From positions 21,402,374-21,466,373 of the forward strand of contig OZ005607.1 in NCBI GenBank assembly GCA_963930655.1: a stretch of 64,000 nt of DNA, written 5' to 3'. Below the pieces are notes generated by a model. The model was not told the DNA's origin. It saw only the letters and a list, made by a program, of their open reading frames with translations, and made no database searches. Position 1 is the stretch's first letter. Each line of letters begins with the position of its first letter. This stretch comes from Myrica gale. Taxonomy: Eukaryota > Streptophyta > Magnoliopsida > Fagales > Myricaceae. Made by a program: the position numbers and the translations under genes. Below, piece after piece: positions 25,044-35,956 of this stretch.

Positions 25044-28042
25044 AGTTCTGTAACCGATTGCCATAAGGAATTGCAACTACATTCTTTTTTAGGTAGATGA
25101 ATGGATTGGTCCAAAGCGTTATAGAAGTGTTCCAACAAAAGAATGCTACTGCACAGAGGTGTTTCAAGTTAGATTAGTACAATGAATATAACACAACTAG
25201 GGTAGGGATAAGTCAGTAAAGTAGTTAGTGAATATACAGTAAAAAGAGTATGATTAGTCCAATTCTGAGATGAGATATTAGGATTCCATCTTATGGGTTC
25301 CTAGTACTGATGATCTTTTTTATGTTTGAAATGGCTAATTAGTTTGCTAGGAATACAAACATGTAGAGATATGAGGCCTTGCTCTATCAAACTTAAGCTT
25401 TTTCTTCACTGGGTAGGAAGATAAAATGTGCTTGCAAACTTAAATAATTCCCATGGCTGTTAAGTAAAAGCAAACTCTGCACAAAAGTATTGGTAAAACA
25501 AGATGAAACGACGACATGACAATAGGTCTTCTACTGGTGGAAATTTTGAGTATCAAGATAATGTTGTTCATTAATGTTCAATGGCTAAGCCTTTGTACTA
25601 CATAGTTGGAGACAGGTGCATGAAATGTGCAGATGAAGTGGTAAGTGTTATTTACTGGTTAGAGTTGGTAAAGAAACTCTACTAAATGACCCTACAAAAG
25701 TAACAAATTCCGTTTGACAGATATGGAGGATGAATACTAATCCTTGTTAAAAGGGTAAAGGCCACAATGTGAGCTGAGAATACTGCAGTCATGAGAGGCA
25801 AAAAGACAACGTGAATACCATAAAATGGCATTTTAGCATAGATGGCTAGACAAAATTGAATTCAATAGATCAAATGAAGGAAACGGTCCAACATTTGTGG
25901 CATCAATTTTTAAAGATTCTTTGCTCGAGCTGAATGTGCAGAAATCAACTGCATTGGGGACAATATCTTTTTTCTGCCTTCAGAGACAAAGGCTTCCAGA
26001 AATGGATTAATCTTGCCAACCAAAATGGCTATTAGAAGCTTCAAATGATCCAAAAATCCTATTAATGGTATTTTAATGTATTAAAACTACTTTAACAAAA
26101 TTGTAGATGCCATCAAAGACACCGTAAAATCTTGTGGTAATAGTTTGGAGGTTGATATTCTCAAAAATACAAAGAAGATGATTTGGCTTTAAATGGGGCA
26201 ACTTATTAAGGAGAAGTAAAGTTTCTTAATTTTTCTCTTCAATGAAAACAACGAAAGAAAATACCCTCATGATCCGTGATTACATCTTGCTTTCTCCAGT
26301 CTACCTTCCATTTTGCTACCATAAATTTTACTAGATTATATTTTATATTTCATGTTTGTAATGTGATGTAAAGAAACAAATGAAAATGTACTTAAAACGA
26401 ATGGCACAGACTTTTAGGACAAGATAGAGCAAAAAGACATTGCACATCCAGAGAGAACTAAATATTGGAAAGAGGTAAGTGTATGTTCTTGTACTGTTTT
26501 AGTTTATTTAACAGTGAACAGTGTGAAGGCTGGTGTGTGTTTGATTACCTCGGGAAAGGGGAAGAGAGAGAGAGTGGCTATCTACCAATCCCCTTCTTTT
26601 GAGCAAAAAGACACACAACCTTAGCTCTTTGATATAACTATTGATATTCTAACTTACATTTAAGCTAAAGTAACTACCAAATTGGACCACATTACAATGT
26701 AAGCAAGCATACCACAAGTCCCCTACCAGTTGCTTAACACATATTGGGCAAGGTCCGGAAGGCTAGTGATTAATTACTTAGCAGTTACTCAGTGAAAGGG
26801 AGTTCTTGAGCTAGTTGCAGCTTTAGTTTCAGAGAATTTACCAACTTAGTAAGCAAACTTCACAGACCCACATACTTCTTTATATATCATCTGGTTCAGA
26901 GATTTCAATGTGTCTGTAGTTTTTAACATTCATAACAATGTTTATGATTTTGATAAGTTGCAATTTTTCTTTTTCTTTACTTCTTTCATACTATTACTAC
27001 ATTGAAACAGGTCCAAACTAAAGCGAAGACTGCGATTGTGATTGCAGATTGGGTTCTTATGCATCAATTAGTAGATCAATTAGGGACTGGTTTTGTTAGC
27101 TACACGCGGACACTACTATCTGCCCCACCAGAAAATTCAAGTTAGGGGTATGAGATACTTCACCAAAATAATGCTAACAGCTTCACATAAAGGCAAGGAA
27201 GGAACCTTTCCCAAAATCAAAGGGATAAGTAGTGTGACAATAAGACTTCAAAATAGCTCTCTTGTTGGAATGGATGCACCAAAACCATCAGCAAAAAACT
27301 TAGAGATCCAAAATGGCACCTATGTAGACAAACATCACATCCTATTCCAGGAAAAAGAGAGAAACAAAGCACAATGATATTATGTGCAGAGAGTACCAAA
27401 GACACAATTCGTATTTGATAAAGCAGTTTTTATGTATGTGGGGATAAGAAAGCAGATTCCACACATTGCAGAATCTTGAGGTTCATCTATGAAATTTCAT
27501 GTAGGGAAAAACAAGGGAGTCATAATGGTAAAGGTTAAGGGAAAAATATGAGCTATGATACAGTTTCATCTGTTCACTTGAGATCTAGGCACAGAATGAT
27601 ACTAAGAGCAAGAAAACCAGCACAATCTTAAATGGGGAGAAAAACTTTGATACATTAAAATTCAGACTCAAGCTCACTCAACAATGCTGGCTAGCATTCT
27701 AAAGATTAACACATAATTCTTACAACCCCATTCTATTGTTTAGGAGTTGAACTAGCATGATTTAACATACATTTCAGTGCTGCATCAATAAAAAACCGTA
27801 AGGATGATCAAGGTTCTCTTACCACTGGAATGTCAAACAAACTGGAAGACTTGTGCTCTGGATAAATAACCACAAATAAGTTCTATTGTCAACTAGATTA
27901 AAATATAGAAATATATTAACCCCTTGTGATTACAATTTTTTTTGGTTCACTGTAGTTTAAAGCATTCTGGAACATGTATCAAGAGAAAACTCTCATGGAA
28001 CCAAATAATCATCAACTTGGGGAAGTTCTGGGGTATATAAAG

Positions 28043-29046
28043 TTTTAGCGCATTTTTGTATTGGCAAAATTCCGTGTCAAAATATGTCTTGATCGAGTTG
28101 TAATTTTGGTCCCCACATTTGTTCAAGAGTTAGAGTTGATGGTCTGTTCAAAGTCTTCATCATGTTCAATCAACGTTCAACAAGCGCTCGAGCGCCCTTG
28201 GAAAAAGTTCAGACAGAGTCATCACGTTTGACCAGCGTTAGACAAGTGCTCGAGCGCCCTTGGAAAAATTCAGACATAGTCATCACGTTTGACTAGCGTT
28301 AGACAAGCGCTCGAGCGCTGAGTTATAATTTCAGACAGAAACATAGCGTTTGATCCGTGCTCGAGCGACTTCCGGCAAATTTCCAAAATTACTCAATTTT
28401 TGGACTTTCCTTGTGAAACCAAGGAAAACCCTATTAGGTTTCATGGGAGGCCGTCCTAAAGGTTATTGAGGCTTCCATTGAGCAAACCAGTGCCTCCTTC
28501 CTTGAGAGAAAAACCCAAGAAGATTTGTGCTTCAAGATTGACAAGTTTTCTCTCTTCTTCGATCAAATATCTTTGTCACTTTCATGGTGTTGAAGGGTTG
28601 CTGAAGAACAAGAGTGTTCGGTGAAGAATCCACAAGAAGATTCTCAAAGGTTTGAGGGGAATGCCGCACCGAGCGGGTCTAAGCAGGGAGGCTTAGATTA
28701 TTACATCAGGGTTGTCAGAGTCAAGCAATAGGGGTTGCCCGTGTCTGAATCATTGTTTGTAAGGTTTTCTTCTTAGTAGATTCTAGGTGGCTGCTAGCCC
28801 GAAGTGGTTTTTCCTTTGAATGGTGTTTCAAAAGGCTTTCTACTTCGTTACCAAATTCTTGTCTTTTTGTGTGATTGAAGTTTATTTAATTTTCCGCTGC
28901 CTATTTGTTGACTCAGTTGATTATTATGCATATCTAGGCTGAACAATTTTAGAACATGTTTTAAAATTGTTATTGATTTGTTAATTAGAGGTAAAACACA
29001 TATTTTCCACCTCTAAGTGTTGTTAGGGTCTAAACTGGTTTTTTCA
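28043..29046 (+). mobile_element. Probable solo LTR or LTR-derived fragment
   Basis: A distinct, more GC-balanced block of about 1 kb interrupts an intron of the BASS4-like gene. It contains three tandem 62-bp units with GCGCTCGAGCGC palindromes (28184-28318). Further on, features reminiscent of LTR R/U5 regions (GGGTTGCCCGTGTCTGAAT, CCACCTCTAAGTGTTG) precede a terminal TTTTTTCA. TAAAG occurs on both flanks (28038-28042, 29047-29051) and may be the target duplication. The left end does not start with TG, so the exact boundary is uncertain. No coding or internal region is visible. Confidence 0.45.
28184..28318. repeat. Tandem 62-bp repeat with CTCGAG palindromes
   Basis: The 12-bp palindrome GCGCTCGAGCGC occurs at 28184-28195 and 28307-28318, with a one-base variant at 28246-28257. 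Each is set in a repeated unit containing CCCTTGGAAAAA and TCATCACGTTTGAC. A further CTCGAGCGA lies near 28362. The period is about 62 bp. Confidence 0.85.
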
Positions 29047-32000
29047 TAAAGAAGTAACCAAGGGAAACCCCAACCCTTTATATGATGAAAGCAAAGGATC
29101 ACTAGCCAATGATCAAGGGCAGATGCAAACAGCCTTTCTTTTTTCACCAGAAACCAAAGTGCAACTTATATTTTGGTCGTTTATAGAGGATGACAAAAAA
29201 ATTCAGTATATTTGCATGTCCTTTTGAGATCTTGACTTGTATAAACCAGAAATGTGACTGCCGGTCAACAGTCGGCACATTAATTATTTACCACAATCCA
29301 TAGTACAGCCTATGTGAAACAAAAGCAGCTCTGATGTCAGTGTATGATAAAAGTAGTCACTCATTCTTCACTATAACAGTTTTGGATTACGAACATGAAA
29401 CAAGAACAAACATAAATACAAATATTTGAAGCTTTCCATATAGCATAATTTATAGGTCGTTCTGAAGGCCAAAAGATAGTAGTAGGCTATGAAGGAAAGT
29501 CTGGACTTATTGTTAAAATGCCTAATAAATTAGATATCACAGTCATTGCAAGAGCAAGAGCAGAGTTCCCACCAATAAGCTGCAATTATGCCATGTCTAC
29601 CCAAGTTAAGCATATAGTACCGTATTTGCCGAAAGAACTATCGATAGAGAGAACAGAGAAAAACTTGGGATACTTGTGTCAGTGCAACTCCGCTGGATAA
29701 TTTTGTTGGCATACAAGTAAAAATAGTCAATCCTGTTCCAACAATCGTCAATATCAGTAACTTCTCAAAGAACATCACAACAGCTATTGCTGTTGAATTA
29801 ATACATAACAACAATGATTCATTACTGGTTTGCAGGAAAAAGAAAGCAAAAGAAAAATCGCAGCTTTGTGTTCAGCCAGCATGCCTGTTACAAACTCCTG
29901 AGGTGCAAGCTGAACTTGCAAAATGGTCCAGGAGAAGAAAGGACTAAGCAACAGAATAGAAGCCTGGACAATAAATTAAAACACTTAAAAGCGGAACTCT
30001 ATTAAAAAGGGCAATATAGACCTTCCCATTTACAATATAGTGTGTAAGGAATGAAAAAGCATTCCGGCCAGTATCAGGAGCACAGTTAGGTTCTATAAAG
30101 ATTGCATATCCATATAAACTCACAAGTACTCAATACGGCGCCAGGGGGGAGGGTGTAGTTTGTCAATTAGGTAGAACCTATTTTGCTTTGATTAATTTCC
30201 ATAGATACCCTAAAGTATTTAGATCTATAAGATATGAGCAGAAACTGAAGAAAAATTTCAATGAAATGTTAGTTCCCTAAAGTCATAGTAAGGGGCATCA
30301 CATTAAAGCTAGGATTTTTTGTGTGCCACTGGAAACCTGAGTCACTCTCAAAACATTAAATTAAAATCAACCAAATGGGCACCCTTAGTCACTGTCATGG
30401 CTAAGACAAAATTCATAGAGGTGTTGTCCACCATATAGTTTGAATTTATTTGATTAAAAACTTCATAACCCAAGTTCTAACTTCAATATCAATAACGATC
30501 AAGTCAAGATTAATGTGTGAAGAAAATTGAATAAAACTCTACTGATTAATCAATAACTTCCTAATGAACTAGACAACTCTAAGTCAATACTAGCATTCTC
30601 TGAATATTGGAACAAGATAAAGGGCCTGAGCCAAAAACGTTAACATAGAGAAAGCACGTAAAACAACTGGAAGTCATACTAGACCATATACACCGGCTGG
30701 CCATGCTTCTGTGACTGCCCGCAATTCTCCACCGTGTAACTTTAACCCTAAAAGATTCAATTGGAGATTAGCGAAGGCTGGAAAAGACATGTGAACATGA
30801 AACCATGATGAACAAAACATCACCTGTGATAAAGAAAATTCCTGAAGTACTAAATTTTGACAAGGAATATTTGTGTGCGAGACAGCCAAGAGTTGGATTT
30901 GACATTCCCAAAACTACTCCACTGATCAAAGCTACAATTTAAATTATAAGGTTAGCAAACAGATAGGGGGAACAGAAAGTAGAAATAATAAAAGAGATTG
31001 CAAATGTCATAAGATTAACCCAACAACTTCTACACATATTTCTCCTTTGTCTTTCATGAATATTTTTACCTATGATAGAATACACTTCAATCATGGGATT
31101 ATAAAGACAAAGGTAATACTAAAGATGATGATGATTCTGGTGGTGGTGGGAATTTGACTAACCTATTGATGAATCAACAGAACATCCGGGTTCAAAGACT
31201 CATTAAACGAGACAATCAGCTTCCAAAAGTAAGCCAGACACACTGATCAATAGGAGGCTCAAAGAGAAAACTAATGTGATGCCTTGTAAGCTAGCATAAT
31301 CTAAGCCTAATGCATCACTATGAGGTACTATATGAATAAAGCAGAGGGTGAAAAAACAGTCTAAAGTTGCTGACGGAGGTTTCACAATATCCTTCAAAAT
31401 GCACGAAGCTTTCCTTTGGTTGAGTTGTATGCTCTTGTCATGGTTATTGGGAGCATTACCATCAATCAATCAAGCTATTATTGCGAAACATCGTACATTA
31501 TGAATGGAGTAAAATGCAGGTCATGTAAGTCTACTATCTTCATTTCAAGAAAGCAGATTAAATATCACCTTGCACTAACAACAATTACACGACCACATTC
31601 CCTCACAAACTATCATTACCTATGGGAAGGAAGTTAGAGATAGTGAATTTTAATAATGCTTTTGTCAAGGTTGGCACATTTGCTGAGTTCAAAATCTTCT
31701 TGTGCTTAGTTCCATCAGAGTTTCCCTATAAAATAACTAATACTTTTTCACTTCAAGGGAAGATAGGTGGGCATCTTGTGCCAATCGTGCCAAATACTTC
31801 AAGAAGCATTCATGTAATTATGAACCACTAAAATAATCCCAGAGTATAAGAATGAACAAAAGTACATACAAAATGGTGTAGCTATCCTGCAACAAGGCAT
31901 AAGAGTTTCCACCATAATTATCGCAAATAAACAAATAAAGATGCCTATTGAATTACGAGCTTACACAACCTATAGTTGCATAAACTATTGCCCCATAGGT

Positions 32001-32869
32001 GATAATCAGTTGGTATATGACTTGTAACATGAAAGGACAGAGTATGCAGATGCTCCAAAACTTACTAAATGCTAAACAAGCATTTCTAGCATCCGCAATG
32101 TCGTAACCCTTGTTCACATAACTATTGACAGAAGATGTTAGTCCTCTCCAAAGCTATAGCATCAATTGCTCAAACAAGTAAGCATTCACGTCAAACAGAG
32201 TTCCATCATCTCAGTAGTAAATAGTTTAACCAATTTGTTTCGGCCAAATTGAACCACCAAGGTACAATTATGTAGCTTTTCAAGCTTCAAACCCCAACAC
32301 ACTAGTGATCTGGAATGTACACTCAAATTATGCCACGAAAGAAAGAAAGGTATTTATTACTATTGAAAAGCAGTAGTGGAAATTTCAGCCCACAAAGTAA
32401 ATTTAGACAGACAGAGTGTGTTAAAGCTTTTTTCCAGTCCAACTACCAAGCAAGTTACAGTTTGAGAACCTCAGCATCATCTCTGGCTGCTGCTAAAAAA
32501 CTAAAATGCGAAAAGATTAACTGAAAGATTAACAAGGAGAATAATTTTGGGCAAGATGACCTGATTGGAATTATCCGTGGCACGTATAGGCAATGACAGT
32601 GTCCTTACATTACGAGCGGAAACAAGAGAGAAACCAGAGAATAGAGCATTGCTGGCAAGAAAACATGAGTTATGACGAAGAAAACACATTGGCAGCAAAG
32701 GTGGTCTGGATCCTGTGTTGCTTATAGCTTCTGGCTTCATCATAACCCAAACACAGAAACAAGGAGAGCTCTGACAGTGGCACTTGAAGAATATTCACGA
32801 GGCGGAGAAGAGTCTACGTTGTTTCTTGAAGACCCTTGTGGTCCTATTACACCAAGTCGTGGACTCATT

Positions 32870-32885
32870 CTATATAGGACACGTG
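32870..32885 (-). promoter_or_regulatory. Probable BASS4-like promoter: TATA box next to a G-box
   Basis: On the minus strand, CACGTG (32885-32880) is followed directly by CTATATAGAATG. The TATA-like core lies about 130 bp upstream of the ATG at 32743. A G-box beside a TATA box is common in light- or ABA-responsive plant promoters, which would suit a plastid protein. The motif is seen; its use is inferred. Confidence 0.45.
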
Positions 32886-32899
32886 ACTTATATGCAACC

Positions 32900-33782
32900 A
32901 AATGAGTTGTGAAGGGACTTGTATGGTCCCCCTTCCAGTGCTTATCCCAGACGGCGATGGTACAGTACCATCCATGATGCATCATCTAAATACCTGCAAC
33001 GGTAGGACCCCACAGTGAGAAAGACGACTTTGAATGTAACTCCTGCAAAATACAAAGTATTTTTTGTCCGGCCCCAGAAAATTCTTCTTTCCAGTCTTTC
33101 ACACTAATTGCCATTAAAGCAATAGCTTAAGAATTTCGAAGAACGAGCTTTTATTTATGAACAAACTAAGTGAACGAGTGTGAAATGGAATTCTATTGCC
33201 GACTGAATAGTCTTGACGAGAAGATAGTTTATTACACCCAATAAAAAAATAAAGAGATAAGATTTGAATCAATAAAAAAAGAATGATTTGATGAGAATAG
33301 AGATTATTTTGTAATTTTTTTAATTAAATCAAAATTTCGAAGAACTCAAGCACTCTCTAAATATGTCCAATATCAATGCATGAATATTATTATGTGAGCT
33401 GATGAAAGAGTGATGAGAGGGAAGATTTGAATGAATATTATAATGAAAAAATAATAATTTAATGGAAGATAAATTATTTTTTAAATTTTTAATAGGGCAC
33501 TCAAAATAAATTACATGCCAATTATCTCAAAATAAGTATGAAATAAGGCTTGTTTACCTCAAATTGGCTCGAGATTTAAAGCAATTAATTTATTTGATAT
33601 TTGAGGTGTGGGATATTTCTTAGGTTAAGGCATACTTATACTAGAGCCATAATTTTATAATTGATCTAATTATTTAAAATGGAATGTCTTAAAGTATAGA
33701 ATGCACTTAGATTTTGTATTTATCTAGAATTATAACAAATAAGTAAGATTTTAATCTAATTTTAATTCTTAGCTATTTAGAG
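32900..33782. other. Intergenic with a MITE-like AT-rich stretch
   Basis: No gene is seen. About 33270-33500 is rich in GATTTGATGAGA, TGAATATTATAATGAAAAAATAATAA and AATTTTTAATAGGG, echoing the cores of the MITE family found elsewhere in the window. Its ends could not be fixed. The final 8 bases (ATTTAGAG, 33775-33782) are the target duplication of the hAT element. Confidence 0.4.
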
Positions 33783-35948
33783 TAGGGCTGAACAAACCGG
33801 GTTCGGGTTCGAAATGTTTTAGCCGAACTCGACCCGAAAATGGGAGAAACCCCGAGCAGGACCCGCAAAACGGGTTCGGGGCGGGTTCGGCTTAATAGGC
33901 CTTAAAAGAATTGGCCCATAACGTTTTGGGCTTTGAGGCCCAACAACGTTCTGGGCTGCAATATTCAGGCCTAGGATGCCCTGGGTCATTATTTACATGC
34001 CCACTAGTCTATACGTGATTTCCAATTTTCCATGCCAATTTTTACATGCTCAATTTCCATGATGACCTGATTTCCATGCAAAATTTAACATGCCCAATTT
34101 TCATGACAGTTTCCAATATATAATTTCTAATAAAAACGTCAATTGTCAAATACAAGTCAAACAATCTAACTAGTAACTACTACACAGGAAGCAATAGATT
34201 AAAAAAAACAAACTGACTGACTAAGCAATCAACATAATACCTCATGCTATTAGTCTATTACAAAATAATGACAGTACAAAAAGTCTAACTATTACAATAA
34301 TTTGTTGAGATCAAATTACAAGGAAAGTAAATAACATATTTTAAAACGGTTGGAGCAAATCAATCATATTCTACTCTGCACAATAGTTTACAAATCACAA
34401 CACAATTCAAAAAAATATATAAACCATATAACAATAGCAATAACATAAAAATAATCAAAGCTAGACAAGTTACATTGTTCTTTCACTTTTTTGTTGCAGA
34501 CATGTTCCAACTCCACATTCATAATCATTTTTCATTCAAGAAGCAATGGATCATCCTCTAATTCTAAAACAAAACAACCAAAACTATTGAATTTAATTAT
34601 TGAAACAAAAATAATTGAATTTAACCATTACAATGAATGAGAAAGTTACCTGCATTAAGCTTGTAACTCTCAATATCATCCAACTCTTCCACTTGATGAA
34701 AGATAGGTATGGACTTCAACCATATAAGAGCATTCACCGTTGATGGAGCTAATGAACTTCGATAAGAATCCGACCACCAATACTAAATGCAGACTCAGAA
34801 ACGTCTGTAGTGATGGGGATAGCCAATACGTCTCGTGCTACTCGAGCCAAAATAGGATATTTGCTAGAATTGACCTTCCACCAAGTCAAAAGATAAAAAA
34901 ACAGATTCACCAACATAACATAATCATTCACTAAACAAAAACAGATTCACCAACAACAACCACACCAATCCCTCCAACTTCCAATCTCCAACAACCATAC
35001 TCCACAGATTCACAAAACCAACAATATTCAATAGCCCTGACCTCCAATCTCCAACAGAAACACAAATATTTCACAAATATAGAAACTCATACCTTCAATC
35101 GGAGTAATCAAGCAACTTAGCAACAGTTAGGTCAAACTGAATTTTCTAAAAAATGCAACCATTGTTAGTGAATCTAAAATATAAATTATAAACATACTTA
35201 TGAGATTAATTAACCAATCATAAACATACATATGAGATTAAAAATTTAAAACTTAAAAACCATACCTGACTACCTGAGCCGTGAGCTAGGGCAAACTAAA
35301 TTTCCTAAAAAATACAATCAATGTTAGTGAATCCAAAATATAAATTATAAACATACTTATGAGATTAATTAACCAATTAGAAACACACATATGAGATTAA
35401 AAATTTAAAACTTAAAAACATACCTAAGTTGTGAGTTACGACAGAGTCGTGAGGTGAGGTTGTGAGCTGTGATGGAGATTGAGCTACGACAGAGAGAGGG
35501 ACTACGGAGAGAGAGCTAGGGCCTAGGGGCAGGGCAATGAGAGAGACGGGGAGACAGTGAAAGAGACGGAGAGACAGTGAGAGAGACAACGACCGGCTAG
35601 TGGGGCGTGAGCTAGGGCAGAGGGGAAGACGTCAGCCGACGGCTAGGGCCTGGGCGCCTGGGGTGGGGGACCGTCTGGGTCCTGGGATGTCGAGGGAGGG
35701 CTCGAAGGGGGGGGGGGTCGAGGGATTTTTGGGGAAGGGGGTGGAATTAAACCCTTAGGGTATAAAGCTACACTGCGCGTTTAAAAAAAAATAAAGGTCG
35801 GGTTCGGGTTTTATACGAGTTTAGATATTATACCTGAACCCGAAAATGTATTATTTTAGGTATATAAACTCAAACTCGCACCTGAACCCGATCAAACCCG
35901 TCCCAAACGGGTCGGGTCGTCGGAATTCTAGTAAAATGTACAGCCCTA
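33783..35948. mobile_element. hAT transposon, 2.2 kb, with transposase remnant
   Basis: The left end TAGGGCTGAACAAACCGGG and the right end (inverse of TAGGGCTGTACATTTTAC) form the terminal inverted repeats. A perfect 8-bp target duplication ATTTAGAG flanks the element (33775-33782, 35949-35956). Subterminal GGGTTCGGGT and CGGGTCGGGT repeats cluster at both ends (33797-33895, 35795-35925). The minus strand retains the C-terminal dimerisation part of a hAT transposase. The rest is deletion-derived AT-rich DNA, two diverged copies of a block of about 120 bp (35095-35270 and 35275-35425), a GA-rich region and a G11 run near 35708. It is non-autonomous. Confidence 0.92.
34640..34931 (-). pseudogene. 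hAT transposase C-terminal remnant
   Basis: Minus-strand translation gives LTWWKVNSSKYPILARVARD then SESAFSIGGRIL, the conserved hAT dimerisation motif of Ac-like transposases. After a frame change comes SSLAPSTVNALIWLKS, the usual continuation. About 60-95 codons survive of a protein normally of 600-700 residues. The catalytic RNase H-like core is absent, and the frameshift makes the fragment non-functional. Confidence 0.85.
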
Positions 35949-35956
35949 ATTTAGAG

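Larger units (their letters stand above)
20778..32743 (-). pseudogene. BASS4: BASS4-like plastid bile-acid/Na+ symporter gene, probably decayed
   Basis: Minus-strand exons match the plant BASS4 family (SBF-type membrane symporters of the plastid envelope). Exons read: 32743-32561 (61 codons, Ser/Arg-rich plastid transit peptide from MMKPEAIS), 30931-30824 (GMSNPTLGCLAHKYSLSKFS), 30747-30680, 29963-29885, 29732-29674 (CMPTKLSSGVALTQ), 29579-29511 (GGNSALALAMTVISNLLGIL), 27319-27206, about 24083-24015, 22775-22690 (PWMQVSKSRSL), 22319-22190, 21013-20912 (GLVVLPCVAAHINQ) and 20831-20778 with TAA. Phases join correctly at most junctions. Defects: an in-frame TGA (27250-27248) within exon 27319-27206; AT instead of GT donors after 29511 and after about 24015; a very short exon near 24276-24293 lacking a clear acceptor; and no exon found between 32561 and 30931. 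The donor after 29885 is GC. Identity is firm. Pseudogene status depends on these breaks being real rather than assembly errors. Confidence 0.8.

Noticed and set aside
29509..29511. U12-type AT-AC intron in the BASS4-like gene
   Set aside because: The donor reads ATAAGT, not ATATCC, and the acceptor is AG; a mutated GT donor is simpler.
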